In this document: positions 35,600-44,923 of the stretch, piece by piece | Layout: each line of letters opens with the position of its first letter | Position numbering within the stretch: position 1 is the stretch's first letter | Assembly (NCBI RefSeq): GCF_900476395.1 | Contig: NZ_UIHB01000001.1 | Span: forward strand, 897,385 to 961,384 | DNA from: Xanthomonas euroxanthea | GTDB lineage: Bacteria; Pseudomonadota; Gammaproteobacteria; Xanthomonadales; Xanthomonadaceae | Length of the DNA stretch: 64,000 bases | Direction: 5' to 3' | The notes under the pieces: generated by a model | What the model saw: the letters and a program-made list of their open reading frames with translations, nothing else | Database searches by the model: none | What the model was told of the DNA's origin: nothing | Position numbers and translations under genes: made by a program

Positions 35600-36367
35600 T
35601 CAGCGCAGCAGGTGCAGCGGCACGCGGATATCCATGCCGACCGCAAGATGGTCGGAGAACGCTGCGGGAATCGCTTCGATATGTTCGATCGTCAGGCTGT
35701 CGCTGACCAGGATATGGTCGATCGCCCGGTCCGGACGCCAGCTCGGAAACGTATGCACCTCGCAGCTGGGCGGTTGCAAGCGCGTATGCCGATACAGCGC
35801 CTGCATTTCCGGCCGGTCGGCCATGCAGTTGAAATCGCCCATCAACATCGCGTTGGGATGCTCGGACAACAACTCGGCGATGAAGGCCAGCTGCGCCATG
35901 CGCGAATTGGCGCCCAGCGACAGGTGCGCCACTGCCACCGCCAGGCCTTCGCGGCCCTGCCCGAACTTGGCCAGCAGGATGCCGCGCCCGCCGATCCGGC
36001 CGGGCAGGGCATGGTCCTGCACTTCCAGCGGTTCCAGCTTGCTCAGCAAGCCGTTGGCGCTGGAGGCGACCCCGCCCATGCGGCGGTTGGGCTGGTGGCT
36101 CCAGTAGTGGAAGCCGGCGCGCTCGGCCAGATAGTGGGTCTGGTTGGTGAAGCCCGAGCGCAGGCTGCCCGGGTCGGCCTCTTGCAGGCCGACGATGTCG
36201 CGCTCGCCGGCCAGCTTGGCAATGCTGTCCAGGCTGGTGCGCTTGCTGCCCAGCGGCAACGCATGCGACCAGCTGCGCGTGACGTAATCGCTGTAACGGC
36301 GGGTGCTGGAGCCGGCCTGGATATTGGCCGTCAGCACCCGCAGGGTGCGCGAATCCGAAGCGTTCAC
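35600..36367 (-). CDS. Endonuclease/exonuclease/phosphatase-family protein
   Basis: 255 residues from a GTG at 36367. The EEP fold motifs are in order: LRVLTANIQAG, IVGLQEADPGSLRSG (catalytic Glu), VAVAHLSLGA, LMGDFNCMADRPEM (Asp/Asn) and SDHLAVGMDIRVP (Asp-His). Members include DNases, phosphodiesterases and sphingomyelinases, so the substrate is not defined. It starts 19 bases after the dsbA-like stop and has no signal peptide. An ATG at 36418 would overlap that gene by 32 bases. A terminator follows. Confidence 0.78.
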   Translation of the reverse strand: MNASDSRTLRVLTANIQAGSSTRRYSDYVTRSWSHALPLGSKRTSLDSIAKLAGERDIVGLQEADPGSLRSGFTNQTHYLAERAGFHYWSHQPNRRMGGVASSANGLLSKLEPLEVQDHALPGRIGGRGILLAKFGQGREGLAVAVAHLSLGANSRMAQLAFIAELLSEHPNAMLMGDFNCMADRPEMQALYRHTRLQPPSCEVHTFPSWRPDRAIDHILVSDSLTIEHIEAIPAAFSDHLAVGMDIRVPLHLLR

Positions 36368-36386
36368 AGGGCGGCGATCGACAGGA

Positions 36387-37202
36387 TCACTTGGCCAGCG
36401 TGGCGCGTTCGCGCGCAATCAGGTGATCGGCGATGCGCAGCATGTCCGGGAAGCTCTGGCCCTTGACCAGGTACTTGCCGTTGACGATCAGCGACGGGGT
36501 GCCGGTGAGCTTGCTGCGGGTGGCGAACTGCTTGGCACGGTTGGTCTTGGCCGACACGCCGAAGCTGCTCATGGTGTCGATGAAGGTCTTGGGGTCCACG
36601 CCGTACTTGGCGTAGAACGCGGCGATGTCCTGCACCGAATCCTTGCCGCGCTCGCCCTTGAGGGTCTGCTCGGTGTGGATGGCCTTGTACAGCGCTTCGT
36701 GGGTCTTCTCCTGCACGCCCAGGGTTTCGGCGGCGTAGAACGCACGGCCGTAGTCGTCCCACGGGCCGCCGAACATCGCCGGCACGTAGACGAAATGCAC
36801 GTCCGACGGCAGGCCGGCCTTCCACGGCCCGATCAGCGGCTGGAACGCGTTGCAGGCGGGGCAGACATAGCCGAAGACTTCGGCCACTTCGATCTTGCCG
36901 GCAGCCTGCTGGTAGGGCTGGCCGCCTTCGATATCCAGATAGTCGGTGCCGGCGACCGGCTCGGGGCCGTTCGGTGCGCGCGGTGCGGCGCTGGGCGCGG
37001 CGGCCGGCGCGGTGCTGGCGCTCTCGCCTACGGCAGGCGGCGCGGCGGGGTCGGCGGCCGGCGTGGCAGCGGCCGGAGCAGGTGCCGTCTCGGCGGCCGG
37101 CGTGGTGGCGGCAGGTGCGGTATCGGACGAGCCGTCCTGGGCCTTGCAGGCGACCAGGATCGGCAGCAGCGCCATCAGCGTCAGGGCGAAGCGGGTCTTC
37201 AT
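36387..37202 (-). CDS. dsbA: DsbA-like thiol:disulfide interchange lipoprotein, with Pro/Ala linker
   Basis: 271 residues. A lipoprotein signal (MALLPILVAC, lipid-modified Cys19) is followed by a ~60-residue Ala/Pro/Thr linker, then a DsbA thioredoxin fold with CPAC (C114-C117) in EVFGYVCPACNAFQPL and a cis-Pro loop TGTPSLIVNGKYLVKG. It oxidises cysteines in exported proteins. The long linker would let the domain reach away from the membrane. It is followed downstream by the EEP gene and preceded by a second dsbA-like gene 91 bp upstream. The ATG at 37202 is chosen over 37265, which would disturb the signal peptide. Confidence 0.9.
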   Translation of the reverse strand: MKTRFALTLMALLPILVACKAQDGSSDTAPAATTPAAETAPAPAAATPAADPAAPPAVGESASTAPAAAPSAAPRAPNGPEPVAGTDYLDIEGGQPYQQAAGKIEVAEVFGYVCPACNAFQPLIGPWKAGLPSDVHFVYVPAMFGGPWDDYGRAFYAAETLGVQEKTHEALYKAIHTEQTLKGERGKDSVQDIAAFYAKYGVDPKTFIDTMSSFGVSAKTNRAKQFATRSKLTGTPSLIVNGKYLVKGQSFPDMLRIADHLIARERATLAK

Positions 37203-37293
37203 CGGATTGGATCTCCAGCGTGGGGCGAGGAAAGGGCCGAACGGCCGCGGGGCGCATGATGCCACGGGCGGCCGTTGGTGGCGGTTACGCGGT

Positions 37294-37944
37294 TCAGCGC
37301 TTGGCAGGCGCGGCGTGTTCGCGGGCGATCAGGTAATCGGCCACGCGCAGCATGTCCGGGTAATTGCGCGCGCCGATCAGGTAGCGCCCGTTGATGATGA
37401 TGGCCGGGGTGCCCGGGAGCTTGCTGCGCTTGGCGAATTCGCGCGCCGCATCGAGCCTGGCATCCACCGCCTGGCTCTTGTAGGTCTCGATGAAGCGCTG
37501 CTGCGGCACGCCGTAGCCGGCGTAGAACGCGGCCAGTTCCTCCGGGGCGACGTTCTGGGTCGGCACGGTCTGCTTTTCGTGGATGGCCTCGAACATGGCG
37601 CGATGGCTGCGCTTGGCCACGCCCAGGATGTCGGCGGCGAAGTAGGCGCGTGCGAACGCATCCCAGAACCCGCCGAACGCCGCCGGCACCGGGGTGAAGC
37701 GCACATAGGACGGCTGCTTGGCCACCCAGGCTTCCAGGGTGGGCTCGAAGTGCGCGCAGTGCGGGCAGGTGTAGCCGAACACTTCGGTCACTTCGACCTT
37801 GCCGGCCAGTGGCGCGTACGGCTGGCCGCCGTCGATCACGATGTAGTCGTCGCCTTCCACCGGTGGGGCGTTCTTGTCGGCGGCGCAGGCCGCCAGCGGC
37901 AGCAGCACCAACAGCAGCAGGGACAGACGGGAAAGCAGATTCAT
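37294..37944 (-). CDS. dsbA: DsbA-like thiol:disulfide interchange lipoprotein
   Basis: 216 residues. Lipoprotein signal LLLLVLLPLAAC (Cys20), short linker, then a DsbA fold with CPHC (C60-C63, the same dipeptide as E. coli DsbA) in EVFGYTCPHCAHFEPTL, and the cis-Pro loop PGTPAIIINGRYLIGA. It is clearly a paralogue of the neighbouring gene (shared GGQPY, GKVEV.EVFGY, AFGG.WD, LPGTPAIIINGRYL layout) but lacks the Ala/Pro linker. Start at 37944 gives the signal peptide. Confidence 0.92.
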   Translation of the reverse strand: MNLLSRLSLLLLVLLPLAACAADKNAPPVEGDDYIVIDGGQPYAPLAGKVEVTEVFGYTCPHCAHFEPTLEAWVAKQPSYVRFTPVPAAFGGFWDAFARAYFAADILGVAKRSHRAMFEAIHEKQTVPTQNVAPEELAAFYAGYGVPQQRFIETYKSQAVDARLDAAREFAKRSKLPGTPAIIINGRYLIGARNYPDMLRVADYLIAREHAAPAKR

Positions 37945-38040
37945 GCGGGCTCCGTGGGGATGGGGAGGGGAGAGCGGGAAACGACGACGCCGGTCGCGGG
38001 ACCGGCGTCGTGACACGGTGTGGCGGTTGCGGCAGTCAGT

Positions 38041-38841
38041 TCATGAGCGTGCGGGCGTTGCTGCGGGCGGTTGCTGCGCGGCGGCCGCATCGTCGGCGCG
38101 GTCGTGCAGACCCTGCAGATAGCTGGCCAGCGCCTGGATCTCCTGCTCGGTGAGCGGGTGCGCCACCTGCGCCATGATATTGAACAGCGCCGGGTTGCGC
38201 TCCTGGGTGGTGCCGGCCTGGTATTCCTTCAGGCGCCGCGCCACGTACTCGGCATGCTGGCCGCCCAGGCGCGGATACGCCGGGCCCGGATTGCCGCTGC
38301 CGGCCGGGCCATGGCAGGCCATGCAGGCCGGCACGCCGCGCGCGATGTCGCCGCCGCGGTAGAGCTTCTCGCCGACCTCGTAGAACTTCAGCCCCTGGTA
38401 CGGCCCCTCGTTGACCACCGCGTCGTCGGCCACGCCGGCTGCGGATTTCTGCGTGGCGAAATAGGCGCCCAGGTCGCGCATGTCCTGCGCGGTGAGGTCC
38501 TTGACGAACGGCACCATCACCGCCGACATGCCGGTATTGCGCTCGCCGCTGGCGATCAGGGCGACCTGGTGCGCCACGTAGCGCTCGGTCTGGCCGGCGA
38601 TGCGCGGGTACATGGCCACCGCCGGATTGCCGTCCGGGCCGTGGCAGGCCGCGCAGGCGGCGGCCTTGGCCTGGCCGGCCTTGGCATCGCCCCAGGTGGT
38701 CTTGGACAGGTCCACCTCCAGCGGGGCAATGCGCACCGGCGGCGGATCGGGGATCGGCGTGACTGCCGATTGCGCAAACGCCACGGCGGCAATGACCGGC
38801 ACGGCGACGGCGGCGAGGACTAGCACACGAGCATGGCGCAT
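38041..38841 (-). CDS. Diheme cytochrome c4
   Basis: 266 residues. Signal peptide (VLVLAAVAVPVIAAVAFAQ) and two class I cytochrome c domains: CAACH (C63-H67) with axial Met in the NTGMSAVM loop, and CMACH (C173-H177) with NIMAQVAHPL as the second Met region. The two-domain repeat (GN.A..YPR.AGQ...Y and SGNPGPAYPRLGGQHAEYV) is typical of c4. It is a periplasmic electron carrier toward terminal oxidases. It is first in the c4-dsbA-dsbA-EEP run, 96 bp before the first dsbA-like gene. Confidence 0.9.
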   Translation of the reverse strand: MRHARVLVLAAVAVPVIAAVAFAQSAVTPIPDPPPVRIAPLEVDLSKTTWGDAKAGQAKAAACAACHGPDGNPAVAMYPRIAGQTERYVAHQVALIASGERNTGMSAVMVPFVKDLTAQDMRDLGAYFATQKSAAGVADDAVVNEGPYQGLKFYEVGEKLYRGGDIARGVPACMACHGPAGSGNPGPAYPRLGGQHAEYVARRLKEYQAGTTQERNPALFNIMAQVAHPLTEQEIQALASYLQGLHDRADDAAAAQQPPAATPARS

Positions 38842-38985
38842 CAGCTAAAGCTCCGTATGGACCCGGCCCGCGCGCGTTGGGTGCTGGCTGTGGCAGGCGT
38901 GCTTTGATTATCGACACGCCTTTGCGCCAGGGTCAACGAACAGTGCAGCAAAACCGTCAGGCCCCGAACGTGCGATCCTAGGGAG

Positions 38986-39609
38986 ATGTCGCTCCTTATC
39001 GAACAAGCCCGCTACCACCTGTCCGCCCATAACGCCCGGCAATTGCCGGACGATGGCGGCTACGAGGTCGCCTTCGCCGGCCGCTCCAACGCCGGGAAAT
39101 CCAGCGCGCTCAATGCGCTGACCCGCCAGAACGCCCTGGCCCGCGTGTCCAAGACCCCTGGCCGCACCCAGCAGCTGGTGTTCTTCCAGATCCAGCCCGA
39201 GCGCTATCTGGTGGATCTGCCCGGTTACGGCTACGCCAAGGTGCCGCAGGACCTGCAGGCACATTGGCAGGCCTTCATCGACCGCTATTTCCGCACCCGC
39301 GAGGCCTTGCGCGGGCTGGTGGTGGTGATGGACATCCGCCATCCGCTCAAGGATTACGACCTGCAGATGCTCGGCTATGCCGCCGAACGCGGCCTGCCCG
39401 CGCACGGCTTGCTGACCAAGGCCGACAAGCTCGGCCGTGGCCAGCAGATGCAGACCCTGCAGAAGGTCAAGAAGGAAGTGACCTCGCGCTTCGGCGACAG
39501 CGTGACCGTGCAGACCTACTCCGGCGAGTCGCGCCAGGGCGTGGACGAGTTGCGCGGCATCGTCGGCGGCTGGCTGGGCCTGGACGTAGCGGCGCCTGCC
39601 GCAGAGTGA
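38986..39609 (+). CDS. engB: Ribosome biogenesis GTPase EngB (YihA/YsxC)
   Basis: 207 residues. G1 is GRSNAGKSS (32-40), G2 region TPGRTQ, G3 DLPGYG and G4 TKADK; the family fingerprint YLVDLPGYGYAKVP is complete. It acts in large ribosomal subunit assembly and is usually essential. It is divergent from the cytochrome c4 gene (144-bp spacer) and ends at an intrinsic terminator. Confidence 0.96.
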   Translation: MSLLIEQARYHLSAHNARQLPDDGGYEVAFAGRSNAGKSSALNALTRQNALARVSKTPGRTQQLVFFQIQPERYLVDLPGYGYAKVPQDLQAHWQAFIDRYFRTREALRGLVVVMDIRHPLKDYDLQMLGYAAERGLPAHGLLTKADKLGRGQQMQTLQKVKKEVTSRFGDSVTVQTYSGESRQGVDELRGIVGGWLGLDVAAPAAE

Positions 39610-39656
39610 GCCGGGCCGGGCTGGCGGATGACGCCTGGCCTTGCAGACAGCCCATA

Positions 39657-39683
39657 ACGGCGAGCCAGGGCTCGCCGTTTTTT
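39657..39683 (+). terminator. Rho-independent terminator of engB
   Basis: ACGGCGAGC, loop CAGG, GCTCGCCGT, then a run of six T. It stands 47 bp after the engB stop and touches the stop codon of the convergent hydrolase gene. Confidence 0.9.
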
Positions 39684-40657
39684 CATTGTGGCACCGGGCC
39701 GAACTCGGTCGGCACCCAGGCGAACGCGGCGCCCTCGCGGCGGACATGGCCCAGGCCCGGGAACGGCAGATGCGCGCCGGCCACCCACCAGCGGCCGTCG
39801 GCGGCCTGCGCCAGCAGGCGACGCCGTGAGGCGATTGCCTTGGTGCGATCGCTGTCGGCCTCGAACGATGCGTCCGGCTGGGCAAACTGCACGGCGTGGT
39901 AGTGCAACACATCGCCCCACACCAGCAGGGTGCTGCCAGCGCCGCCGTCGAAGCGGTAGGAGACGTGGCCGGGCGTGTGGCCCTGGCTGTCCAGGGCGGT
40001 GATGCCGGCCGGCAATGTGGTTTTGCCCGGCTGGAAACGGCGCAGCCGACCCTGGGCCTGATAGGGCGCGACGGCCGCGCGCGCCAACGGGAAGGCGAAC
40101 TGCAGCGTCGGCGCGGCAGCGGCCTCCGAGGCGGGATCCAGCCAGTACGCGGCATCGGCGTCGGACAGCCACACCGTGGCGTTGGCAAAGGCCGGTGTGC
40201 CCTGCGCATCGAGCAGGCCGCACAGGTGGTCCGGATGCGCGTGGGTGAGCAGCACATCGTCGACCTGGGCGGGGTCGACACCGGCGGCGCGCAGGTTGGC
40301 CAGCACCTGGCCCAGGCCGGGCCCCAGGCACTGCGCGGTGCCGGTATCGACCAGGCTGAGGTGGCTGCCGTCCTGGATCAGGTAGGCGTTGACTGCGGTC
40401 TGCAGCCCCTTGGCGTCTTCAGGCACGTAGCCTCGCGCAAGCAGGCGGTCGCGCTCTGCCGGGTCCACATTGGACAGTTGTTGACGCGTCAGCCCCACGC
40501 GGCCATCGAACAACGCGGTGACGCGCAGCGTGCCAATGCGCTGCAGGTAGAAGCCGGGAACCTGCGCGTGGGGGGATGCGGGCGCAGCGGCGTGCGCCAG
40601 CGTGGCGCTTGCGGCCAGTAGCAGCGGCACCAGCGTACGCAGGACGGAAACAGACAT
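39683..40657 (-). CDS. Exported metallo-beta-lactamase-fold hydrolase
   Basis: 324 residues. Signal peptide (LRTLVPLLLAASATLAHAA) and the MBL fold: NAYLIQDGSHLSLVDTG, the zinc motif LTHAHPDHLCGL, GHTPGHVSYRF and VWGDVLHYHAVQF. The family covers lactonases, phosphodiesterases and other hydrolases. Here the substrate is not known. ATG 40657 is used because it starts the signal peptide and has GGAG upstream; an in-frame ATG at 40744 would add 29 residues. It is 104 bp downstream of an AraC regulator in the same direction, which may control it. Confidence 0.85.
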   Translation of the reverse strand: MSVSVLRTLVPLLLAASATLAHAAAPASPHAQVPGFYLQRIGTLRVTALFDGRVGLTRQQLSNVDPAERDRLLARGYVPEDAKGLQTAVNAYLIQDGSHLSLVDTGTAQCLGPGLGQVLANLRAAGVDPAQVDDVLLTHAHPDHLCGLLDAQGTPAFANATVWLSDADAAYWLDPASEAAAAPTLQFAFPLARAAVAPYQAQGRLRRFQPGKTTLPAGITALDSQGHTPGHVSYRFDGGAGSTLLVWGDVLHYHAVQFAQPDASFEADSDRTKAIASRRRLLAQAADGRWWVAGAHLPFPGLGHVRREGAAFAWVPTEFGPVPQ

Positions 40658-40761
40658 GAGCAACTCCAGGACAGGCGGCAACCGCCGCGATGTCGCCATG
40701 CTGGCGGCAGCGAGCTGCGCGATTCGCTCAATGCGCTGCGCCAAGCGCTCGCGTTGGCGCC

Positions 40762-41598
40762 CTAGCGGCTATTGCCGATGCTGGCCGGGTCCAGCCCGTA
40801 GCGCTGCTGGAAGCGCTGGCTGAAGCTGCGGGTGGAGCGATAGCCGGCGCGCGCGGCCACGGTCTTGAGCGGCCAGCGCGTGCTGTAGAGCAGGGCCATC
40901 GCGTGCGCCAGCCGCGCATCGGTGATCAGTTCGCGCAGCGAGCGTTGTTCGGCGGCCAGGTGCCGGCGCAAGGTGGCGCCACTGATGCCCAGGCTGTCTT
41001 CGATATCGCGCGAGCGCCACGCCCGCTGCGGTTGCGCGACGATCAGCGTACGCACCTGCTCGGCGATGCTTGGCGCCGGCGGCAGCAGCAGGCCGCCATG
41101 GCCGCGACGGCAGACGTGGATGACCAGTGAGGCCAGCGCCAGGCGTGCTTCGGTATACAGGCCGCGTTGCAGCGCATCGCGCCATTGCCGCAGCGGCAGT
41201 GCGACATCGATCGCCGGCAGCCGCGCGATGTCGGCGCCCGCCTCGGGCAGCGGCTCGTTCCACAACGCGCGCGCAGCGGCCAGTGCCTCCTCGCACAGGG
41301 GTACCACCGCGCTCATGTAGAGCCCGGTCTGCGGGTCGGGCGTGTTGATCAGATCGATCCGGCAACGGCGCGTTGCCAGGAACAGATCGCCCGGCACGAG
41401 TTGCAGCGACTGGGTCGCGCTGCGCACCTGTTGGCGGCCCTGCAGCACAATCGCGAACTGCGGCTGGGTCAGGTCCACCGAGCGCGCCCCGTGTTCGCGC
41501 CGTGCGCTCACGCAGGCGTAGCCGTCGGCGCGCTCGCAGTGCATCAGAGTGGTCATCTGCGCGAGCAGGGCGTCGGTGGGGGTGGGCGCAACGGTCAT
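40762..41598 (-). CDS. AraC-family transcriptional regulator
   Basis: 278 residues. The N-terminal half is a cupin-like sensor region (QPQFAIVLQGRQQV, LVPGDLFLATRRCRI) and the C-terminal ~100 residues form the double helix-turn-helix (WRSRDIEDSLGISGATLRRH, LITDARLAHAMALLYSTRWP, AARAGYRSTRSFSQRFQQRY). The organisation matches the YqhC-like AraC_N group. The metallo-hydrolase gene just downstream is the likely target. No effector can be inferred. Confidence 0.87.
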   Translation of the reverse strand: MTVAPTPTDALLAQMTTLMHCERADGYACVSARREHGARSVDLTQPQFAIVLQGRQQVRSATQSLQLVPGDLFLATRRCRIDLINTPDPQTGLYMSAVVPLCEEALAAARALWNEPLPEAGADIARLPAIDVALPLRQWRDALQRGLYTEARLALASLVIHVCRRGHGGLLLPPAPSIAEQVRTLIVAQPQRAWRSRDIEDSLGISGATLRRHLAAEQRSLRELITDARLAHAMALLYSTRWPLKTVAARAGYRSTRSFSQRFQQRYGLDPASIGNSR

Positions 41599-41910
41599 GG
41601 CCGGGCGATGCTACAGGATCGCGGGTGCGCGGCCTGGGTGATCGAACGCCGTGCATCCTGCCTGCGGGGATTTGCGGGTGTCCGCGTTCAGCGTGAACGG
41701 CTGCGGCCTGCCGCACCCTCCGTCATGCCTGCCCTCGGGCGGTGGTGTCGCGCTTGCTGCTGCGTCGGCCACGCCGTGCGCATGGATGGAAATCTCAGAC
41801 CCGGTCGATGGCAGCAATTCTTTCCATGCCCTGCGGTTATAGTGCGGGCCTTGCGGTGGCAGGGGAGGATCCCCACATCGTTCCCCTAAATTTTTCCTGC
41901 GAGCCTGCCC
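41599..41910. other. Divergent spacer between araC-like gene and gshA
   Basis: 312 bases without a gene. A weak -10-like TTATAGT (41837-41843) is the only promoter-like feature seen for gshA. An AT-rich patch CCCCTAAATTTTTCC lies at 41883-41897, with an in-frame stop (TAA 41887) that blocks any longer gshA frame. Nothing else is recognised. Confidence 0.5.
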
Positions 41911-43275
41911 TTGTCGAGTCCCAGCCACGTTGCCGAAACGCCGATCACCGAACGCGCGGAACTGGTCCAGGTGCTGGCCTCCGGCGAGAAGCCCAGTGCT
42001 GACTGGCGGATCGGCACCGAGCACGAAAAGTTCGGCTTCCAGCTCGACGACCTGCGCGCGCCCACGTTCGAAGGCGCGCGCGGCATCCAGGCGCTGCTGA
42101 CCGGCCTGACCCGCTTCGGCTGGGAGCCGGTGCAGGAAAACGGCCACACCATTGCGCTGCTGCGCGACGGCGCCTCGGTGACGCTGGAGCCGGCCGGCCA
42201 GCTGGAGCTCTCCGGCGCGGCGGTGGAAACCCTGCATCACACCTGCGTGGAAACCGGCACCCATCTGGACGAAGTGGCCCAGGTGGCCGGCGAGTTGCAG
42301 TTGGGGTTCCTGGGCATGGGTTTCCAGCCGAAGTGGCGCCGCGACCAAATGCCGTGGATGCCCAAGGGCCGCTACCAGATCATGAAGAACTACATGCCCA
42401 AGGTCGGCTCGCTCGGCCTGGACATGATGACCCGCACCTGCACCGTGCAGGTCAACCTGGATTACGCCACCGAAGCGGACATGGTGAAGAAGTTCCGCGT
42501 GTCGCTGGCGCTGCAACCGATCGCCACCGCGTTGTTCGCCGATTCGCCCTTCACCGAAGGCAAGCCGAACGGCTACCTGAGCTACCGCTCGCACATCTGG
42601 ACCGACACCGACGCCGATCGCACCGGCATGCTGGATTTCGTGTTCGAAGACGGCTTCGGCTACGAGCGCTACGTCGATTACCTGCTCGATGTGCCGATGT
42701 ATTTTTCCTACCGCGACGGTGTCTATGTCGACGCCAGCGGGCAGAGCTTCCGCGATTTCATGCAGGGCCGGTTGCCGGCACTGCCGGGCGCGTTGCCGAC
42801 GCTGCGCGATTGGTCCGATCACATGACCACCGCGTTCCCGGAAGTGCGTCTGAAGAAGTACCTGGAAATGCGCGGCGCCGACGCCGGCCCGTGGGATCGG
42901 CTGTGTGCGCTGTCGGCATTCTGGGTCGGCTTGCTCTACGACGACACCGCGCTGGATGCGGCCTGGGATCTGGTCAAGGATTTCAGCACCGCCGAGCGTC
43001 ACGCGCTGCGCGACGGGGTGCCCAGGCAGGCACTCGGCCTGCCGTTCCGCGACGGCACGCTGCGCGAGCTGGCCGTGGAAGCGGTCAAGATCGCCCGCGA
43101 GGGCCTGCGCCGGCGTGCGCGGCTGAATGCCGATGGCCAGGACGAGACCGGCTTTGTGGACGTAATCGCCGAGATCGCCGAGAGCGGTGTGACCGCCGCC
43201 GAGCGCAAGCTGGCGCTGTATCACGGCGCATGGAACGGCGACATCGATCGGGTGTTCCGCGAGTTCGCGTACTGA
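41911..43275 (+). CDS. gshA: Glutamate-cysteine ligase, plant/proteobacterial type
   Basis: 454 residues from a TTG at 41911. There is an in-frame stop eight codons upstream, and the next in-frame Met lies far inside the conserved part, so a non-ATG start is required. The GCS2/plant-type family is seen in [59 protein letters not shown] and [12 protein letters not shown]. It makes gamma-glutamylcysteine for glutathione. The glutathione-dependent formaldehyde operon 8 kb away uses this product. The gene is convergent with the kinase at 43403. Confidence 0.9.
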   Translation: MSSPSHVAETPITERAELVQVLASGEKPSADWRIGTEHEKFGFQLDDLRAPTFEGARGIQALLTGLTRFGWEPVQENGHTIALLRDGASVTLEPAGQLELSGAAVETLHHTCVETGTHLDEVAQVAGELQLGFLGMGFQPKWRRDQMPWMPKGRYQIMKNYMPKVGSLGLDMMTRTCTVQVNLDYATEADMVKKFRVSLALQPIATALFADSPFTEGKPNGYLSYRSHIWTDTDADRTGMLDFVFEDGFGYERYVDYLLDVPMYFSYRDGVYVDASGQSFRDFMQGRLPALPGALPTLRDWSDHMTTAFPEVRLKKYLEMRGADAGPWDRLCALSAFWVGLLYDDTALDAAWDLVKDFSTAERHALRDGVPRQALGLPFRDGTLRELAVEAVKIAREGLRRRARLNADGQDETGFVDVIAEIAESGVTAAERKLALYHGAWNGDIDRVFREFAY

Positions 43276-43402
43276 GTGCTTGCGGAGTGCCGCAGCCGTA
43301 GCGCCTCGCCGGGCTGTCGCGCGGCGCGTTGCTGGCAGGCATGGACCCGGGCGCGGCGGTACCGCCGAGCGCGCGTGCGCAAGACCGCATTCCCGCCCGG
43401 CT

Positions 43403-44923
43403 TTAGCGCCGCTCCGGCATGCACGGCAGGCGCACCGTCACCCGTAGGCCGCCACCTGCTGCACGGTTGTCCAGGCGCAGGTCGCCGCCATGCGCCAGCA
43501 CGATGCTGTGCGCCACCGACAAGCCCAGCCCGATGCCGCCGGTGTCGCGATTGCGCGAGGACTCGCCGCGCACGAAGGGCAGCAGCAACTGGTCGCGCTG
43601 GGTCGGGTCGATGCCGGGGCCGTCGTCGTCGATCCACAGCACGCCGTCCTCGCCATCGCGCTGCAGCTGCAGGCGCGCGCGCTTGCCGTACTTCAGCGCG
43701 TTCTCCAGCAGATTCATCACCGCCCGACGCAATGCCAGCGGGTCGCCATCCAGGGTGATTTCCGGGCCGGGCAGCAGTTCGGCATCGGCACCGATGTCGG
43801 TGGCATTGTCGACCACGCTCTCCACCAGCAGGCGCAGATCCAGCGGCGCGCGCTTGCCGCGGTGGCGATCGTTCTGGATGAAATCCAGCGCGGCGGAAAT
43901 CATCGCCTTCATCTCGTCGATGTCGGCCAGCGCCTTGTCGCGCAACGGCGGCTGCAGACCGTCCAGGCGGAACGACAGGCGTGCCAGCGGCGTGCGCAGG
44001 TCGTGCGCGATCGCCGCCACCATGTGGGTGCGTTCGTTGATCAGGCGATTCAGGCGCGCCTGCATCGCATTGAACGAGTCGGCCGCGCGCACGATCTCCG
44101 GCGGGCCGCTGCGTTGCAGTGCGGCCGCATCCGGATTGCGGCCCAGCCGGTCGGCGGCCTCGGCAAAGCGCTTGATCGGCGCTGACAGCGCACGCGAGAA
44201 CCACCACGCCAGCGGCACGTTGGCCAGCAGGCCGGCCAGGAACAGCAGCACCACGTGGGTCTTGAACTCGGCCGACAGCTGCCGTGGCGGCGATTCGACC
44301 GTACGCCAGCGGCCATCGGGCTGCTGCAGCGCGGCGGTGAAGCCATCCAGCAACGGCACGCCCGGGGTCAGCCGCTCGCTTTCCCAGGCGGCAGGGGGAG
44401 CGTCCGGACCCAGCCTGTTGCCGACCGGCGGGGTGCCGGGGGCACGATCGCCCGGCCAGGCGCCTGCCGCTGGCGGCGATCGCTGCGCGGCATCGCGGCG
44501 ATTGCCGGCGGGGCTGGCATCGCCGCCAGCGGCCCCGGGGCGCTGCGGCTGGTCGGGCATTTGCGGCCGCGCCATGCCGAGCTGCGGGCCCTGGCGATCG
44601 TCGGCGCTGCGGTAGAAGCGCACGCGCTGTTCGGGGACATCCAGCCAATGGGCCAGCAGCATTTCCGCAAACCCATCGCGCACATGGCCTGCCGGCGGCA
44701 GCGGGGCCTGGGCCGATTCGCGTACCGTCAGGGTCTGGGTGCCGGCCGGCATGCGGGTGGACAGCAGCGCCACCACCTCCGGTGGATGCACCGGCGGCTC
44801 GTAGACCGGGGTGCGCATCACCAGCAGCGCGATGCCGACCGCCTGGGCGGTGAGCAGCGCCACCGCCAGCAACACGAAGGTCCGGGCAAAGATCGACAGC
44901 CCGCGACGTGCCGGTTTGCTCAC
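43403..44923 (-). CDS. Sensor histidine kinase, EnvZ-like
   Basis: 506 residues, GTG start overlapping the regulator stop (GTGA), so the pair is translationally coupled. One N-terminal membrane helix (RTFVLLAVALLTAQAVGIALL), a ~200-residue periplasmic part that is Pro/Gly/Ala-rich and looks disordered (RPQMPDQPQRPGAAGGDASP), a second helix (HVVLLFLAGLLANVPLAWWF), HAMP, HisKA with AIAHDLRTPLARL, and an HATPase domain (NLLENALKYG, DDDGPGIDP, GGIGLGLSVA). The stimulus is unknown. Confidence 0.9.
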   Translation of the reverse strand: MSKPARRGLSIFARTFVLLAVALLTAQAVGIALLVMRTPVYEPPVHPPEVVALLSTRMPAGTQTLTVRESAQAPLPPAGHVRDGFAEMLLAHWLDVPEQRVRFYRSADDRQGPQLGMARPQMPDQPQRPGAAGGDASPAGNRRDAAQRSPPAAGAWPGDRAPGTPPVGNRLGPDAPPAAWESERLTPGVPLLDGFTAALQQPDGRWRTVESPPRQLSAEFKTHVVLLFLAGLLANVPLAWWFSRALSAPIKRFAEAADRLGRNPDAAALQRSGPPEIVRAADSFNAMQARLNRLINERTHMVAAIAHDLRTPLARLSFRLDGLQPPLRDKALADIDEMKAMISAALDFIQNDRHRGKRAPLDLRLLVESVVDNATDIGADAELLPGPEITLDGDPLALRRAVMNLLENALKYGKRARLQLQRDGEDGVLWIDDDGPGIDPTQRDQLLLPFVRGESSRNRDTGGIGLGLSVAHSIVLAHGGDLRLDNRAAGGGLRVTVRLPCMPERR

